Positions 26,583 through 36,020 are shown, numbered from the stretch's first letter. The stretch: 64,000 bases of DNA from Bacillus bingmayongensis (GCF_000299035.1 NZ_JH921517.1:485317-549316); one strand, 5' to 3'. A program made the numbers and translations. The notes: generated from the letters alone by a model not told the origin.

Positions 26583-28118
26583 TTAACTTACTTGTTTCTG
26601 TTTTTTCGTTGTTCCAGTTAAGAGACGTTCTTTACCCATCAGTATAATACAGATGATACTTAGGATAGCTGGGATAAGTGCCCAGAAAAATGTATCAGCA
26701 ATAGATGCCGCAAGTGCTTGTTTAATTCCATCCAATATTTGAGGTGGAATTTTTTCAGTAGCATGTGGTGATAATAAAAAGCTCGTATCCCCGCTTTTTG
26801 GTGCCATTTTTGCCAACTCTGAAGGGAAAATAGCTTTTAATTTATCAGTGAAAATATGGTTTTGAATAGTCCCAAAAATTGTTACACCAAGAGTCATGCC
26901 AAGAGAACGGAAAAATGAGTTTGTGGATGTAGCAGAACCTCGGTCTCTCATTTCTAGATTGTGAATGGAAGACATGCTTAAAACAGAGAAAGAGAAGCCG
27001 ACTCCAAGTCCAGCAAGAACCATAAAGAGCGTTACGAGTGCGCGTGGTGTTTCCATCGTTAAAGTGCTGAGTAAATAGATACCAAGTACAAAGAAAATAC
27101 CAGACACAATCATAATGTTACGATAACTCGTTCGCGAAGCAAATTGTCCACCTGTTTGACTTCCAATTACAGAACCGACCATCATCGGTGTTAAAATTAA
27201 TCCGGCATTTGATGCAGAACCACCGAGAACGCCTTGGACAAAGATTGGAATATAAACAGTGCAAATAATAAAAGCTGCTCCATAGAAAAAGGCAACACCT
27301 TGACTTGCTGCGAATAAACGCTTTTTAAATAGATGGAAAGAAATAATTGGATCTGTTGCTCGTCGTTCTACGAAGAAGAAGATAATAAGCATAATAGCAA
27401 AAATAGCAAATAAGCCAAGAATCATATTGGAATTCCATGCATATTCTTTACCGCCAAGTTCTAGTGCAAACATTAAGCAAACAATGCTTATTACAAGTGT
27501 AATGGCACCGGCCCAATCGATTTTTTGTTTTCTATATTGTAGAGACTCTTTGTAGTACTTGGAAATGAAGAAGAAGGAAATAAGACCTAATGGAATATTG
27601 ATATAAAAGACCCAGTGCCAACTTATATAATCAGTAATATAAGCGCCTAATAAAGGACCGAATACGCTTGACGTTCCAAAAACTGCTCCAAATAGTCCCG
27701 TCATTTTCCCTCGTTTTTCTGGTGGGAATATATCATACATGATTGTGAAGGCAATTGGCATGAGAGCACCGCCACCAATCCCTTGAATTGCTCTGTAAAT
27801 ACTTAGCTGTTCAATGCTTGTCGCTGTACCGCAAAGAATAGAGCCGAATAAGAAGAGAAGTAACCCACCGATATAAAAACGTTTACGACCATACATATCA
27901 GAAAGCTTTCCGAAAATCGGCATTCCTGCCATCGTTGCTACCATATAAGCTGATGTGACCCAAACAAATTTATCAAATCCTCCTAGGTCTCCGACAATTG
28001 TCGCCATGGCAGTGGCAACGATTGTATTATCCATTGCTGCCATTAAAATACCGAGTAATAATCCAGCAACAACAAATTTTGTTTTATTTACATTGTTTTG
28101 AGATGTTTGTTCTTGCAA
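26583..28118 (-). CDS. MFS multidrug exporter, EmrB/QacA (DHA2, 14-TM) type
   Basis: Proton-driven drug exporter of the inner membrane. The 511-residue protein has about 14 hydrophobic segments. The family motifs are visible: LLGILMAAMDNTIVATAM (motif D1), GKLSDMYGRKRFYIGG (motif A) and the antiporter motif C around GAVFGTSSVFGPLLGAYI. The TTG at 28118 is chosen because AAAGGAGG lies seven bases upstream. The padR gene follows on the same strand. A TAGTCAAATTTGACTA palindrome about 165 bases upstream could be the operator. The substrate is not predictable. Confidence 0.9.
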   Translation of the reverse strand: MQEQTSQNNVNKTKFVVAGLLLGILMAAMDNTIVATAMATIVGDLGGFDKFVWVTSAYMVATMAGMPIFGKLSDMYGRKRFYIGGLLLFLFGSILCGTATSIEQLSIYRAIQGIGGGALMPIAFTIMYDIFPPEKRGKMTGLFGAVFGTSSVFGPLLGAYITDYISWHWVFYINIPLGLISFFFISKYYKESLQYRKQKIDWAGAITLVISIVCLMFALELGGKEYAWNSNMILGLFAIFAIMLIIFFFVERRATDPIISFHLFKKRLFAASQGVAFFYGAAFIICTVYIPIFVQGVLGGSASNAGLILTPMMVGSVIGSQTGGQFASRTSYRNIMIVSGIFFVLGIYLLSTLTMETPRALVTLFMVLAGLGVGFSFSVLSMSSIHNLEMRDRGSATSTNSFFRSLGMTLGVTIFGTIQNHIFTDKLKAIFPSELAKMAPKSGDTSFLLSPHATEKIPPQILDGIKQALAASIADTFFWALIPAILSIICIILMGKERLLTGTTKKQKQVS

Positions 28119-28280
28119 ACATAGTCCTCCTTTTATATAAGATTAACTGCTCTTTAGGAAAATCCTATTAGTAGTTTGTGCTTCAGTATGTCTTTATGTA
28201 CGACTATGATTTCACTGTTTCTTTTATAAGAGAAGATGGTGTTTTAGTGCCATAAAGAATAGAAAGTATAAATCATATTA

Positions 28281-28296
28281 TAGTCAAATTTGACTA
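28281..28296. promoter_or_regulatory. Palindromic operator candidate upstream of the MFS gene
   Basis: TAGTCAAATTTGACTA is a perfect 16-bp palindrome. Its right half on the minus strand supplies a TTGACT element, so a bound regulator would cover a -35 box. Confidence 0.5.
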
Positions 28297-28313
28297 AAAG
28301 GCAAATTTTTTAC

Positions 28314-28368
28314 TTTATCCCGCTATTCGCGGGTAGTATGATCTCCACTTATTAAAGTTACACTTTAG
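28314..28368 (+). repeat. bcr1 repeat, internally deleted
   Basis: Keeps only the 5-prime TTTATCCCGCTATTCGCGGG block and the 3-prime TTAAAGTTACACTTTA end, 55 bases in total. The rest of the 28119-28617 intergenic region holds the palindrome above and no gene that I can support. Confidence 0.75.
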
Positions 28369-28617
28369 ATTTTTTAATATTGAAGAAAAAAGAAGTTAGT
28401 AAATGACATGGTGTATGGCTATTTAAAATGGTTTTTTAATCGCGTTGTCGAATAAGATAAAGAAGAAAGATAAAAATGTTGAAGACGTATATTTTTTATT
28501 GGGATAAAATAGGAGGGCGTTTTAAAGGGAACGAATTGGAGAAGGGTGTTTTATTATTGAAGAGAGCAGAATAAATTTGTACAGATAATAACATCTGGAA
28601 TGAGGTGAATTGTTATT

Positions 28618-29130
28618 GTGAAAATGTGGGAAATAAGTCTAGATAAAGAAGTGTTCCCTTTGTCTTTACAGCCTGTTATGTGGATGGAAGGTGGTTCTAA
28701 AGAAGTTACGAGCAAACAATCTAATCCAAATGTAGCAGTAACATTACAAATTCGCAGTCAAAAAGAGAAGTGTTTTTCACAAAAAGTTGTTTATGATGAA
28801 CATGAAATTCTTATTATTCAATTAGAAGTTGAAAATATAGGAAGCGAAGAGGTTTCTCACGTAATCGTTAGTCATATGATTCGTGATCATTTTGCATATA
28901 TCCCTAATACATTACAAACGAATAAAGGAACGGGAGAGTTTTTATTTCAACTTGTAAGGTGGCGTATTGATGAATTACTATCAGGTGAAAAGACTCAATT
29001 AACCTGCCAGGTGAAAGCATCACGTATACAAATCCCGCCTAGTATTTCATTACGTGCTACATATACATTCCGGCAGAAGGGCCGATTATATGGACCATTA
29101 CAAACAAAAGAAGCAATGTTGATACAATAA
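28618..29130 (+). CDS. DUF11-like secreted-type repeat-domain protein without signal
   Basis: A 170-residue protein whose middle has the pattern of the DUF11 conserved repeat domain: IQLEVENIGSEEVSHVIVSHMI, then IPNTLQTNKGTGEF, and VRWRIDELLSGEKTQLTCQVKAS. DUF11 domains usually occur in tandem in large surface proteins; here only one is present and no signal peptide or wall anchor is visible. The GTG start at 28618 has a GAGGTG site a little far upstream; an ATG at 28624 is possible. A strong terminator follows. The function is unknown. Confidence 0.7.
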   Translation: MKMWEISLDKEVFPLSLQPVMWMEGGSKEVTSKQSNPNVAVTLQIRSQKEKCFSQKVVYDEHEILIIQLEVENIGSEEVSHVIVSHMIRDHFAYIPNTLQTNKGTGEFLFQLVRWRIDELLSGEKTQLTCQVKASRIQIPPSISLRATYTFRQKGRLYGPLQTKEAMLIQ

Positions 29131-29159
29131 AAAGGAACCCGGACATGGGTTCCTTTTTT
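29129..29159. terminator. Bidirectional terminator
   Basis: AAAAAGGAACCC and GGGTTCCTTTTTT flank an 8-base loop between the two convergent genes. Confidence 0.85.
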
Positions 29160-29391
29160 AATGAAGGTTATGCTTCTTTAGTAATTCTTTTTGTTCCAGG
29201 CCTTTTTTTCCTACATAGTTATTTTTATATCCGAAGTATAAAATAAATAAGAAAGAAGCAACATTTATGATTGCATCAATTTGGTCATTTGTAATAAAAG
29301 AAAGCCCGAATGATTCAAATAATAGTTTTAATGATAAGAGAAATCCGGCTAAAAAACGAATGATGTCTGAAATGTTTTCTTTTGGTAACAT
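29158..29391 (-). CDS. Orphan phage holin-like protein (SPP1 holin type)
   Basis: A 77-residue protein with two hydrophobic segments (DIIRFLAGFLLSLKLLFESFGLSF and IINVASFLFILYFGYK) followed by a NNYVGKKGLEQKELLKKH tail. This matches the SPP1-type phage holin layout, where the tail after the second helix reads KNNSFTKKA...EYLK. RBS AGGAGAAG precedes the start. No endolysin, tail or other phage gene lies nearby, so it is a domesticated or left-over holin; a role in peptide export or lysis is only conceivable by analogy. Confidence 0.72.
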   Translation of the reverse strand: MLPKENISDIIRFLAGFLLSLKLLFESFGLSFITNDQIDAIINVASFLFILYFGYKNNYVGKKGLEQKELLKKHNLH

Positions 29392-29556
29392 CTTCTTCTC
29401 CTTTCGGTAATGAATATATACTATATATATGAAATAGAAAAGAAAATGAATACAAGCTATAAGTAGAAATGGCCGATGATAACGTCCATTTTTTATTTTG
29501 CAGAAAAATATTATTGTTATGGAATATAAATAATGCTTTTCGTAACAAATTTTTCT

Positions 29557-29592
29557 CTTTTGTTACAAAAAAATGGTGTTTTGTAACAAAAG
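29557..29592. repeat. Inverted repeat CTTTTGTTACAAAA / TTTTGTAACAAAAG
   Basis: Perfect 14-bp arms (29557-29570 and 29579-29592) around 8 bases, with a further CGTAACAAA half-site at 29541. It lies in a 416-base region without a gene and could be an operator or RNA hairpin. Confidence 0.6.
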
Positions 29593-29666
29593 TCTTTAAA
29601 AATAGATTTAAACATCATATAATTGTGATGGATGTGTCAATACATTTTGCACAATGGTTTTCATTT

Positions 29667-29705
29667 AAAAAGTGTAGAGGAAACAATCTCTACACTTTTC
29701 TTTTT
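29667..29705 (+). terminator. Terminator without an assigned gene
   Basis: AAAAGTGTAGAG and CTCTACACTTTT form a 12-bp stem followed by CTTTTT. No plus-strand gene lies upstream, which hints at a short untranslated transcript in 29400-29700. Confidence 0.6.
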
Positions 29706-29807
29706 AAGGAAAAAAAAAGAATATTTGTAAGTTGTTGCAAGTAAGCCTTTACACTGTGTAAAATGGACAAGAAAAGATTGATAGAAAGAGAGAAAGGGAA
29801 TGGTAGA

Positions 29808-30626
29808 ATGATAGACGTGAGGAGCCGACGATCGCCTTTGATCAGGCGGATAGTTATAATTGCTATTGCAATTAGTGCTATCGCGGCGGGGTTTTTCATA
29901 TTTCAATCCTTTACATCACCTGCAAGAGCTGTAGCCACTCAGGAAAACCCAATCCAGCTTGTTAGTGAACAGGAAAAAGTTGGATTGGATAAAAAAGCAC
30001 CGGTGAAATTTAATGGGGAAGTACGTAAAGTTGCATACTTAACTTTTGATGATGGACCGAGTGAATTTCAAAAAGAAATTTTAGATATCTTAAAGAAAAA
30101 TGAAATAAAAGGAACATTTTTCATGATTGGCGGAAATATCCCATCTCATACAGAGAGTGTGAAACGTTTAGTAAAGGAAGGGCATTATCCAGGTGTTCAT
30201 AGTATGACACATGACTATGCCAAACTTTATAAACAGGGACAGTTTGTAGAAGAGATGAAACAAGCACAGAAAATTGTGAAAGATGTTACAGGGGTTGAAC
30301 CAAAGCTTGTTCGTTGCCCGTATGGAAGTATGCCGGGACTTAATCAAGCACTAAGGGACCAAATGGCAACAGTAAATATGAAAGAATGGGACTGGACTAT
30401 TGATTCTTTAGATTGGAAATTGCCAGGGAATCCGAATGGTGTAGTACAAAATGTCATTTCAGGTGCTAAACAAGAACGTGAAGTCATTTTAATGCATGAA
30501 AAAAAACAAACTGTACAAGCATTGCAAACAATTATTGATGATCTTCGTAAAAAAGGGTATGAGTTTGAAGTATATGAAGAATCTGCTCATTTTCCATTAA
30601 ATTTTTGGCATGATGATCGTATATAA
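29808..30626 (+). CDS. Membrane-anchored polysaccharide deacetylase (CE4)
   Basis: Probable peptidoglycan or chitooligosaccharide N-deacetylase at the cell surface. The ATG at 29808 follows AAAGGGA; a longer start at 29763 lacks a site. An N-terminal membrane helix (IVIIAIAISAIAAGFFIF) is followed by the NodB domain: TFDDGPSE (catalytic and metal Asp), GTFFMIGG, HSMTHD (metal histidines), RCPYGSM and ILMHE. 272 residues. It forms a pair with the ykyA lipoprotein gene 16 bases downstream, also a wall-associated protein. Several paralogues of such deacetylases are known in this group, conferring lysozyme resistance or helping spore formation. Confidence 0.88.
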   Translation: MIDVRSRRSPLIRRIVIIAIAISAIAAGFFIFQSFTSPARAVATQENPIQLVSEQEKVGLDKKAPVKFNGEVRKVAYLTFDDGPSEFQKEILDILKKNEIKGTFFMIGGNIPSHTESVKRLVKEGHYPGVHSMTHDYAKLYKQGQFVEEMKQAQKIVKDVTGVEPKLVRCPYGSMPGLNQALRDQMATVNMKEWDWTIDSLDWKLPGNPNGVVQNVISGAKQEREVILMHEKKQTVQALQTIIDDLRKKGYEFEVYEESAHFPLNFWHDDRI

Positions 30627-30642
30627 GTAGGAGGAAAAGAAG

Positions 30643-31302
30643 TTGAAATATAATAAAATAGCAATTGTAGCAGCTTTATCTATGACATTATTAGCTGGTT
30701 GTTTTGGACCAAAACCAGAAGAGGAATTATATGTAGCATTTGAAAATGCTGCGAAGCAAGAAAAACCAATGTTTGAAGACGCGAAAAAATTAGAGGCATT
30801 AGAAAAAGAAGGTCAAACATTATACGGTCAAATTGTACAAGAAGGAAAAGATAATAATCAAGCCGTGAAAGAAAAATTAGATCAAGCAATGAAAAATACA
30901 GCAGAACGTGGAAAAGTAATTGATAAAGAAAAAGAAGCATTGAACAAAGCGCAAGAAGAAGTAAAATCAGTTGATAAATATGTGAAAAAAATCGAAAATG
31001 GTAAGCTAAAAGAACAAGCAGACAAAGTAAAGAATACTTACGAAAAACGACATGAGTCTTTTAAGAAGATGTATGATAACTATAGTAAATCATTAAAGTT
31101 AGAAAAAGAATTATTTACAATGCTTCAAGATACAGGGGCAAAATTAAAAGATATTAGTGATAAAGTAAAAACGGTGAACCAATCTTATAAAGATATTGAT
31201 GCTGAAAAAGATAAGTTCAATGAATATACAAAATCATATAATACAGAAAAAGTAGCATTTTATAAACAAGCGAACATTAAAATAAAAGAAGAGAAGAAAT
31301 AA
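30643..31302 (+). CDS. ykyA: YkyA-family cell-wall-associated lipoprotein
   Basis: A 219-residue lipoprotein: basic start, hydrophobic core MTLLAGC with the lipobox LAGC, then nearly all alpha-helical, lysine- and glutamate-rich sequence with strong coiled-coil character (EALNKAQEEVKSVDKYVKKIENGKLKEQADKVKN). This is the layout of YkyA (putative cell-wall binding lipoprotein family). The TTG start at 30643 follows AGGAGG with good spacing. It is co-transcribed with the deacetylase before it. In B. subtilis ykyA lies near the pdh genes; here it lies far from pdh. Confidence 0.85.
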   Translation: MKYNKIAIVAALSMTLLAGCFGPKPEEELYVAFENAAKQEKPMFEDAKKLEALEKEGQTLYGQIVQEGKDNNQAVKEKLDQAMKNTAERGKVIDKEKEALNKAQEEVKSVDKYVKKIENGKLKEQADKVKNTYEKRHESFKKMYDNYSKSLKLEKELFTMLQDTGAKLKDISDKVKTVNQSYKDIDAEKDKFNEYTKSYNTEKVAFYKQANIKIKEEKK

Positions 31303-31337
31303 AGCAGGTTGGCCGTTATGGCCAAGCCTGCTTTATT
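31298..31337. terminator. Bidirectional terminator
   Basis: AAATAAAGCAGG-TTGGCC and GGCCAA-GCCTGCTTTATTT form a long stem between the convergent ykyA and ykyB genes, overlapping both coding ends. Confidence 0.85.
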
Positions 31338-31791
31338 TCTTTGTGTACGTACGACGATACCAAGGAATCGGTTCGCTTAATTTCTTTTCTTGTTTTAGTG
31401 CTTCTGGTCCAATATAATCTTGAAGCGTTTTTTTTGCTACTGCCAAGGAAAGAGTTGTTTTGGGGTTTCTATAGGAAGATTCAAGGCTACCGAGATGCGG
31501 GAGAGTACTGAAATCATCTTTTGTAGGAGGGATATGGAAAAAATAGTCACCTAATCGAACGAGAACATCTGATTGTTGCTGACTAAAACGCGGATTCCTA
31601 GAGAAATGTAATCCTTCTTTTATTGCTTTTTTTTCACTAATTAAACGTTCTAAAGCAATTTTTTTCAACCAGTATAAATATTTAGGATTTGTAGCAGCTT
31701 TGGCATGTCGGTTCACAATGAAAATAGATTGAGCCAATCGATCAATAGAATGATGTTTGTGTGACTGAGACTGTGGTTGTGAAGGTTTCAT
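31333..31791 (-). CDS. ykyB: YkyB family protein
   Basis: A 152-residue protein with the YkyB pattern: a variable start rich in His/Gln, then VNRHAKAATNPKYLYWLKKIAL, LHFSRNPRFSQQQSDVLVRLGDYFFHIPPTKDDF, LPHLGSLESSYRNP and a basic end. No membrane segment is present. The function of YkyB is unknown. It lies in the same relative order as in B. subtilis (patA ... ykyB ... ykuE), with unrelated genes inserted on both sides here. RBS AAAGGGGTCCC is only moderate. Confidence 0.85.
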   Translation of the reverse strand: MKPSQPQSQSHKHHSIDRLAQSIFIVNRHAKAATNPKYLYWLKKIALERLISEKKAIKEGLHFSRNPRFSQQQSDVLVRLGDYFFHIPPTKDDFSTLPHLGSLESSYRNPKTTLSLAVAKKTLQDYIGPEALKQEKKLSEPIPWYRRTYTKK

Positions 31792-31961
31792 AGTGGGACC
31801 CCTTTCTAGTTTTTCAATATTATAGCATAAACAAAAGTAGTTTTTATTATATACAAAAAATGATTGTATATATTTTCAATATTAAAGCAATATTGTTACC
31901 AAAAACAACTATTTTGTATAATAGTGATAGGAATGTTTTCTAGAAATTTGATAATGAAAGA

Positions 31962-33509
31962 GTGAGAAGTGTGAAAGATATATTGAAACAGCAATATGCC
32001 ATTATTGATATTGGTTCAAACACGATGCGATTGGTGATTTATGAAAAACGAAATGGAGGTTTTTATAAGGAAGTCGAAAATACAAAGGTTGTTGCACGGT
32101 TAAGAAATTATCTAATAGATGGTGTGCTAATAGAAGAAGGAATGAATATACTCTTGCAAACATTACTTCAATTTCAAGAAAGTACAAGGTTTCACGGATT
32201 ACATAATGTGCTTTGCGTTGCGACAGCAACAATTAGACAAGCAAAGAATCAAGAAGAAATAAAAAAGCTTGTAGAAGGAAAAACTGATTTTGTACTTAGG
32301 ATTTTATCTGAATATGAAGAAGCACGCTACGGTTACTTAGCTGTGATGAATTCAACTTCTTTTACTGAAGGAATTACTGTCGACATTGGTGGGGGGAGTA
32401 CAGAGGTTACATATTTTCGGGATCGAGAAATTGTAGAATATTATAGCTTTCCTTTTGGAGCACTTTCTTTAAAACAACAATTTATTCATCATGAGACACC
32501 GACTGCAGAAGAATTAGAAGAATTAAGAAGATATTTATGGTATCAATTTGAAACGTTACCTTGGTTAAAGGAAAAAAAGTTACCTCTTATTGCGATAGGT
32601 GGGAGTGCTCGGAATATGGTGAAAATTCATCAAAATATAATTTCTTATCCGATAGCAGGTTTACATTTATATAAAATGGAGGAAGCGGATATAGGGGATG
32701 TAAAAAAGGAATTAGAAAGTCTTTCTTTTGCAGAATTACAGAAGTTAGATGGGTTAGCAAAAGATCGGGCTGATACAATTATTCCAGCGGTAGAAGTATT
32801 TTATATGTTAACAAATATAATACAAGCTCCGTCCTTTGTATTAAGCAGGAAAGGATTACGAGAAGGTGTTTTCTATGAGGAACTTACAAAAAACTTAGGG
32901 GTTTCTTATTATCCAAATGTGATAGAGGAGAGTTTACACTTATTATCCTATGAATATGAAATGGATATGAAATTTGTTATTCAACTTATCAAACAAGGAA
33001 CGTTAATTTGTACACAACTTGAAGAGTCTGAAATTATTTCTTTTTCAGAAAAAGATTGGGGTATATTTTATCAAGCTGCCAAAGTGTTTAATATTGGGAA
33101 ATACATAGATGCAGAAGCAAGTCGTCTACATACATTCTATTTATTGGCGAATAAAACAATTGACGGTATGATGCATAAAGAGCGTATTAAGCTTGCGCTT
33201 ATCGCATCCTATAAGTCGAAAATGTTATTTAAACAGCATTTGGAGCCATTTGAAGGATGGTTTGATAAAAGTGAACAAAAAAAGATTCGTTTGTTAGGAG
33301 CGATTTTACAATTTTCTGCGGCTTTAAATGTGAGGCAAAGGGAACTGATTGAAACGATTCAAGTGAAGAAAAATAAAGAGGAGCTTGTCTTTCATATCGA
33401 GTGTGGACAATCGGCTTTAGCAGAAAAAGTACAGGCTGAAAAGCAAAAAAAACAACTTGAAAAAGTATTGAAGATGAACATTAATCTAGTATTTGGCGGG
33501 AAATGTTAA
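31962..33509 (+). CDS. ppx: Exopolyphosphatase Ppx
   Basis: Hydrolyses terminal phosphates from inorganic polyphosphate. The 515-residue protein has the Ppx/GppA actin-like fold: AIIDIGSNTMRLVIYE (phosphate 1), CVATATIRQAKN, the IDIGGGSTEVTYF-like phosphate 2 loop (VDIGGGSTE) and AIGGSARNM (adenosine-like motif). An HD-like helical C-terminal part follows. The start is a GTG (31962), with a second GTG at 31971 as alternative; the ribosome site is weak for both. It is followed by ppk, as in many bacteria, so synthesis and breakdown of polyphosphate would have been coupled. Confidence 0.92.
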   Translation: MRSVKDILKQQYAIIDIGSNTMRLVIYEKRNGGFYKEVENTKVVARLRNYLIDGVLIEEGMNILLQTLLQFQESTRFHGLHNVLCVATATIRQAKNQEEIKKLVEGKTDFVLRILSEYEEARYGYLAVMNSTSFTEGITVDIGGGSTEVTYFRDREIVEYYSFPFGALSLKQQFIHHETPTAEELEELRRYLWYQFETLPWLKEKKLPLIAIGGSARNMVKIHQNIISYPIAGLHLYKMEEADIGDVKKELESLSFAELQKLDGLAKDRADTIIPAVEVFYMLTNIIQAPSFVLSRKGLREGVFYEELTKNLGVSYYPNVIEESLHLLSYEYEMDMKFVIQLIKQGTLICTQLEESEIISFSEKDWGIFYQAAKVFNIGKYIDAEASRLHTFYLLANKTIDGMMHKERIKLALIASYKSKMLFKQHLEPFEGWFDKSEQKKIRLLGAILQFSAALNVRQRELIETIQVKKNKEELVFHIECGQSALAEKVQAEKQKKQLEKVLKMNINLVFGGKC

Positions 33510-33618
33510 GTTGTACGGATGTCTTTACGAAAAATTTACACTGAAATAAATTGGAATTTGCTACAATAAATGTAACTAAATTATATTGAAAAAGTTTCAA
33601 AGGGAAGTGTGAAGGGAA

Positions 33619-35727
33619 ATGGAATTGATGAAGGAGAATCCTGTGAATTTAAATGATACTGCTTACTATAATAACCGCGAGTTAAGTTGGCTTGCTTTTA
33701 ATGAACGTGTGTTACAAGAGGCGCAAGATCAAAGTAATCCACTTTTAGAAAGATTAAAGTTTATTAGTATTTTTAGTTCGAATTTGGATGAGTTTTTTAT
33801 GGTGCGTGTTGCGGGATTAAAAGATCAAGTAAAAGCGGGCTTTAATCAACCAGAAAATAAAGCTGGCTTAACACCGAAACAGCAGCTAAATAAAATTGCT
33901 ACGAAAGCTCATGAATTGATGACGGTTCAGTATAATACGTTTAAAAATACTGTGTTGCCAGCGCTTGAAATGGAAGGTATCGAGCCGTTAACATTTCAAG
34001 ATTTAACGAAAGAACAACGTGAATTTATTGAAGAATATTTTGATGAGCAAATTTTCCCAGTTTTAACACCTGTAGCAATCGATGCATATCGTCCGTTTCC
34101 AATGCTTCTAAATAAAAGTTTAAACTTAGCTACGATTTTATATGATGAAAAACAGGTAGAGGAAGAAAACAGAACAAAACTTGGTATCGTTCAAGTGCCA
34201 TCATTGCTCGAACGTTTTATTTTTTTACCAAGTGAAGACCAAAAACATAAATTTATTTTATTAGAAGATGTAATTAGTAGCTTTACTCATAAATTATTTA
34301 CAGGATATAAAGTATCGTCAGTTACTCGCTTTCGTATAACGCGTAATGCGGATTTAACAATACACGAAGAGGGTGCACGTGATTTATTAAAAGTAATTGA
34401 AAAAGAGTTGAAAAAACGCAAATAGGGAACAGCTGTTCGTTTAGAAATTGGAAAAGAGCATGTTGATGAAAGAGTTTTAGCTTTATTATATGAAGTGTTA
34501 GAAGTGCAAGATGAAGATGTATATATGATGGATGGGCCATTAGACCTAACTTGTTTATTTTCCTTATATAAAAAATTAGCGCCTTTATATGAACACCTTG
34601 TTTATCCAGCTCTTATTCCACAGCCACCTCAAGATTTAGATGATGAAGAAGATGTATTTGAGAAAGCAGTCGAGCACGATATTTTATTACATCATCCATT
34701 TGAATCTTTTCAACCTGTTGTTGATTTTGTACGTGATGCAGCGGATGATCCGAATGTGCTAGCGATTAAACAAACATTATATCGTGTAAGTGGGGATTCT
34801 CCGATTATTCAGGCATTAAAGACTGCAGCTGAGAAGGGGAAACAAGTAACAGTACTTGTTGAATTAAAAGCACGTTTTGATGAGGAAAATAATGTCCATT
34901 GGGCAAAGGAACTTGAACAAGCTGGTTGCCATGTTATTTATGGTGTAAGTCATTTGAAAACACATAGTAAAATTACGCTGGTTGTAAGGAGAAAACACGG
35001 AAAAATCGAAAGATTTGTACATTTAGGAACAGGAAACTATAATGATGCGACAGCAAAATTATATACAGATTTTGGCTATATTACATCCCGGAAAGATTTT
35101 GGGGTAGATGCGACAAATTTCTTTAATTATTTGAGTGGTTATACAACAAAGCCGCATTTTCATCACTTGTCAGTAGCACCGTTTGATATACGTCATCAAT
35201 TTATGGAATTAATCGATGAAGAAGTTCGCTATCATAAACAATATGGAAATGGACATATTATTGCAAAGATGAACTCGTTAACAGATAAACCGTTAATTCA
35301 AAAACTATATGAAGCATCGCAAGCTGGAGTGAAAGTAGAACTTGTTGTTAGAGGAACGTGCTGCTTGCGGCCTGGTATTAAAAACATAAGTGAAAATATT
35401 CGTGTGATTAGCCTTGTTGGACGTTATTTAGAACATAGCCGTATTTATTATTTTCATCATAATGGGGATGAAAAAGTGTACTTATCTTCAGCCGATTGGA
35501 TGACAAGGAACATGGAAAAACGGGTGGAAATTTCATTTCCAATTTTAGGGTTTGAAATGAAAGCAAGAATAAAAGCAATCTTGCAGCTTATTTTAGCGGA
35601 TAACGTCAAAACACGTGAACAAAATAAAGATGGTGAATACTATTATATAATAAATAATGGTTCACAAGAGATTGATAGCCAAGTGAAATTATTTAAGATG
35701 GCTTATCAAAATACAGATGCGGAATAA
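33619..35727 (+). pseudogene. ppk: Polyphosphate kinase, interrupted by an amber codon
   Basis: Polyphosphate kinase reversibly polymerises ATP gamma-phosphate. One continuous frame of 703 codons covers the whole family, but codon 269 is TAG (34423-34425), between KKRK and [10 protein letters not shown], where homologues have Trp (TGG to TAG is one base). The part before it holds the N-terminal and head domains (NRELSWLAFNERVL). The part after it has both phospholipase-D-like catalytic domains, including the histidine motifs [10 protein letters not shown] (autophosphorylated His) and LEHSRIYYF. The first piece alone cannot be active. The second piece has an ATG at 34495 but no good ribosome site. 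The frame is otherwise intact, so this is a recent mutation or a sequencing error. Confidence 0.88.
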
Positions 35728-35754
35728 TGTCTATATAAATACAAATTGAAAAAC

Positions 35755-35925
35755 CAACCTAAAACCTTTTTTAGGTGTGAGAGAGCATCCAGCTATACAT
35801 AGAAGTGGTCAGATCCTTTTCTTGCCCCATGCCAAGTTAAAATAATGAGAGAAAACGAGTACATGTCACCTTTTGTTCTTCGTAGCAGCGATTTATATGT
35901 CAGCAAATCAAAATGGGTATATATT
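35755..35925 (+). repeat. Interspersed repeat, family 2 (full copy)
   Basis: Same ordered blocks as 18966-19136 (CATCCAGCTATACATAGAAG, GGTCAGATCC, TTGCCCCATGCCAAGT, CCTTTTGTTCTTCGTAGCAG, TTTATATGTCAGC). No reading frame; it follows ppk. Confidence 0.65.
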
Positions 35926-35976
35926 ATCAAATACTTAAGTTTAATAACTTGTAAGCCAAGATTATGAGAATACGAC

Positions 35977-36011
35977 GAAAAAAGCCTTTTGCAAATAAGA
36001 GGCTTTTTTCA
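35977..36011 (+). terminator. Rho-independent terminator
   Basis: AAAAAAGCCT and AGGCTTTTTT pair, with T run, downstream of ppk and the repeat. Confidence 0.75.
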
Positions 36012-36020
36012 TAGTTTTTG

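Noticed and set aside
29469-29744. 91-codon plus-strand frame before the deacetylase gene
   Set aside because: It runs through the terminator and the inverted repeat, has no ribosome site and has no recognisable domain.
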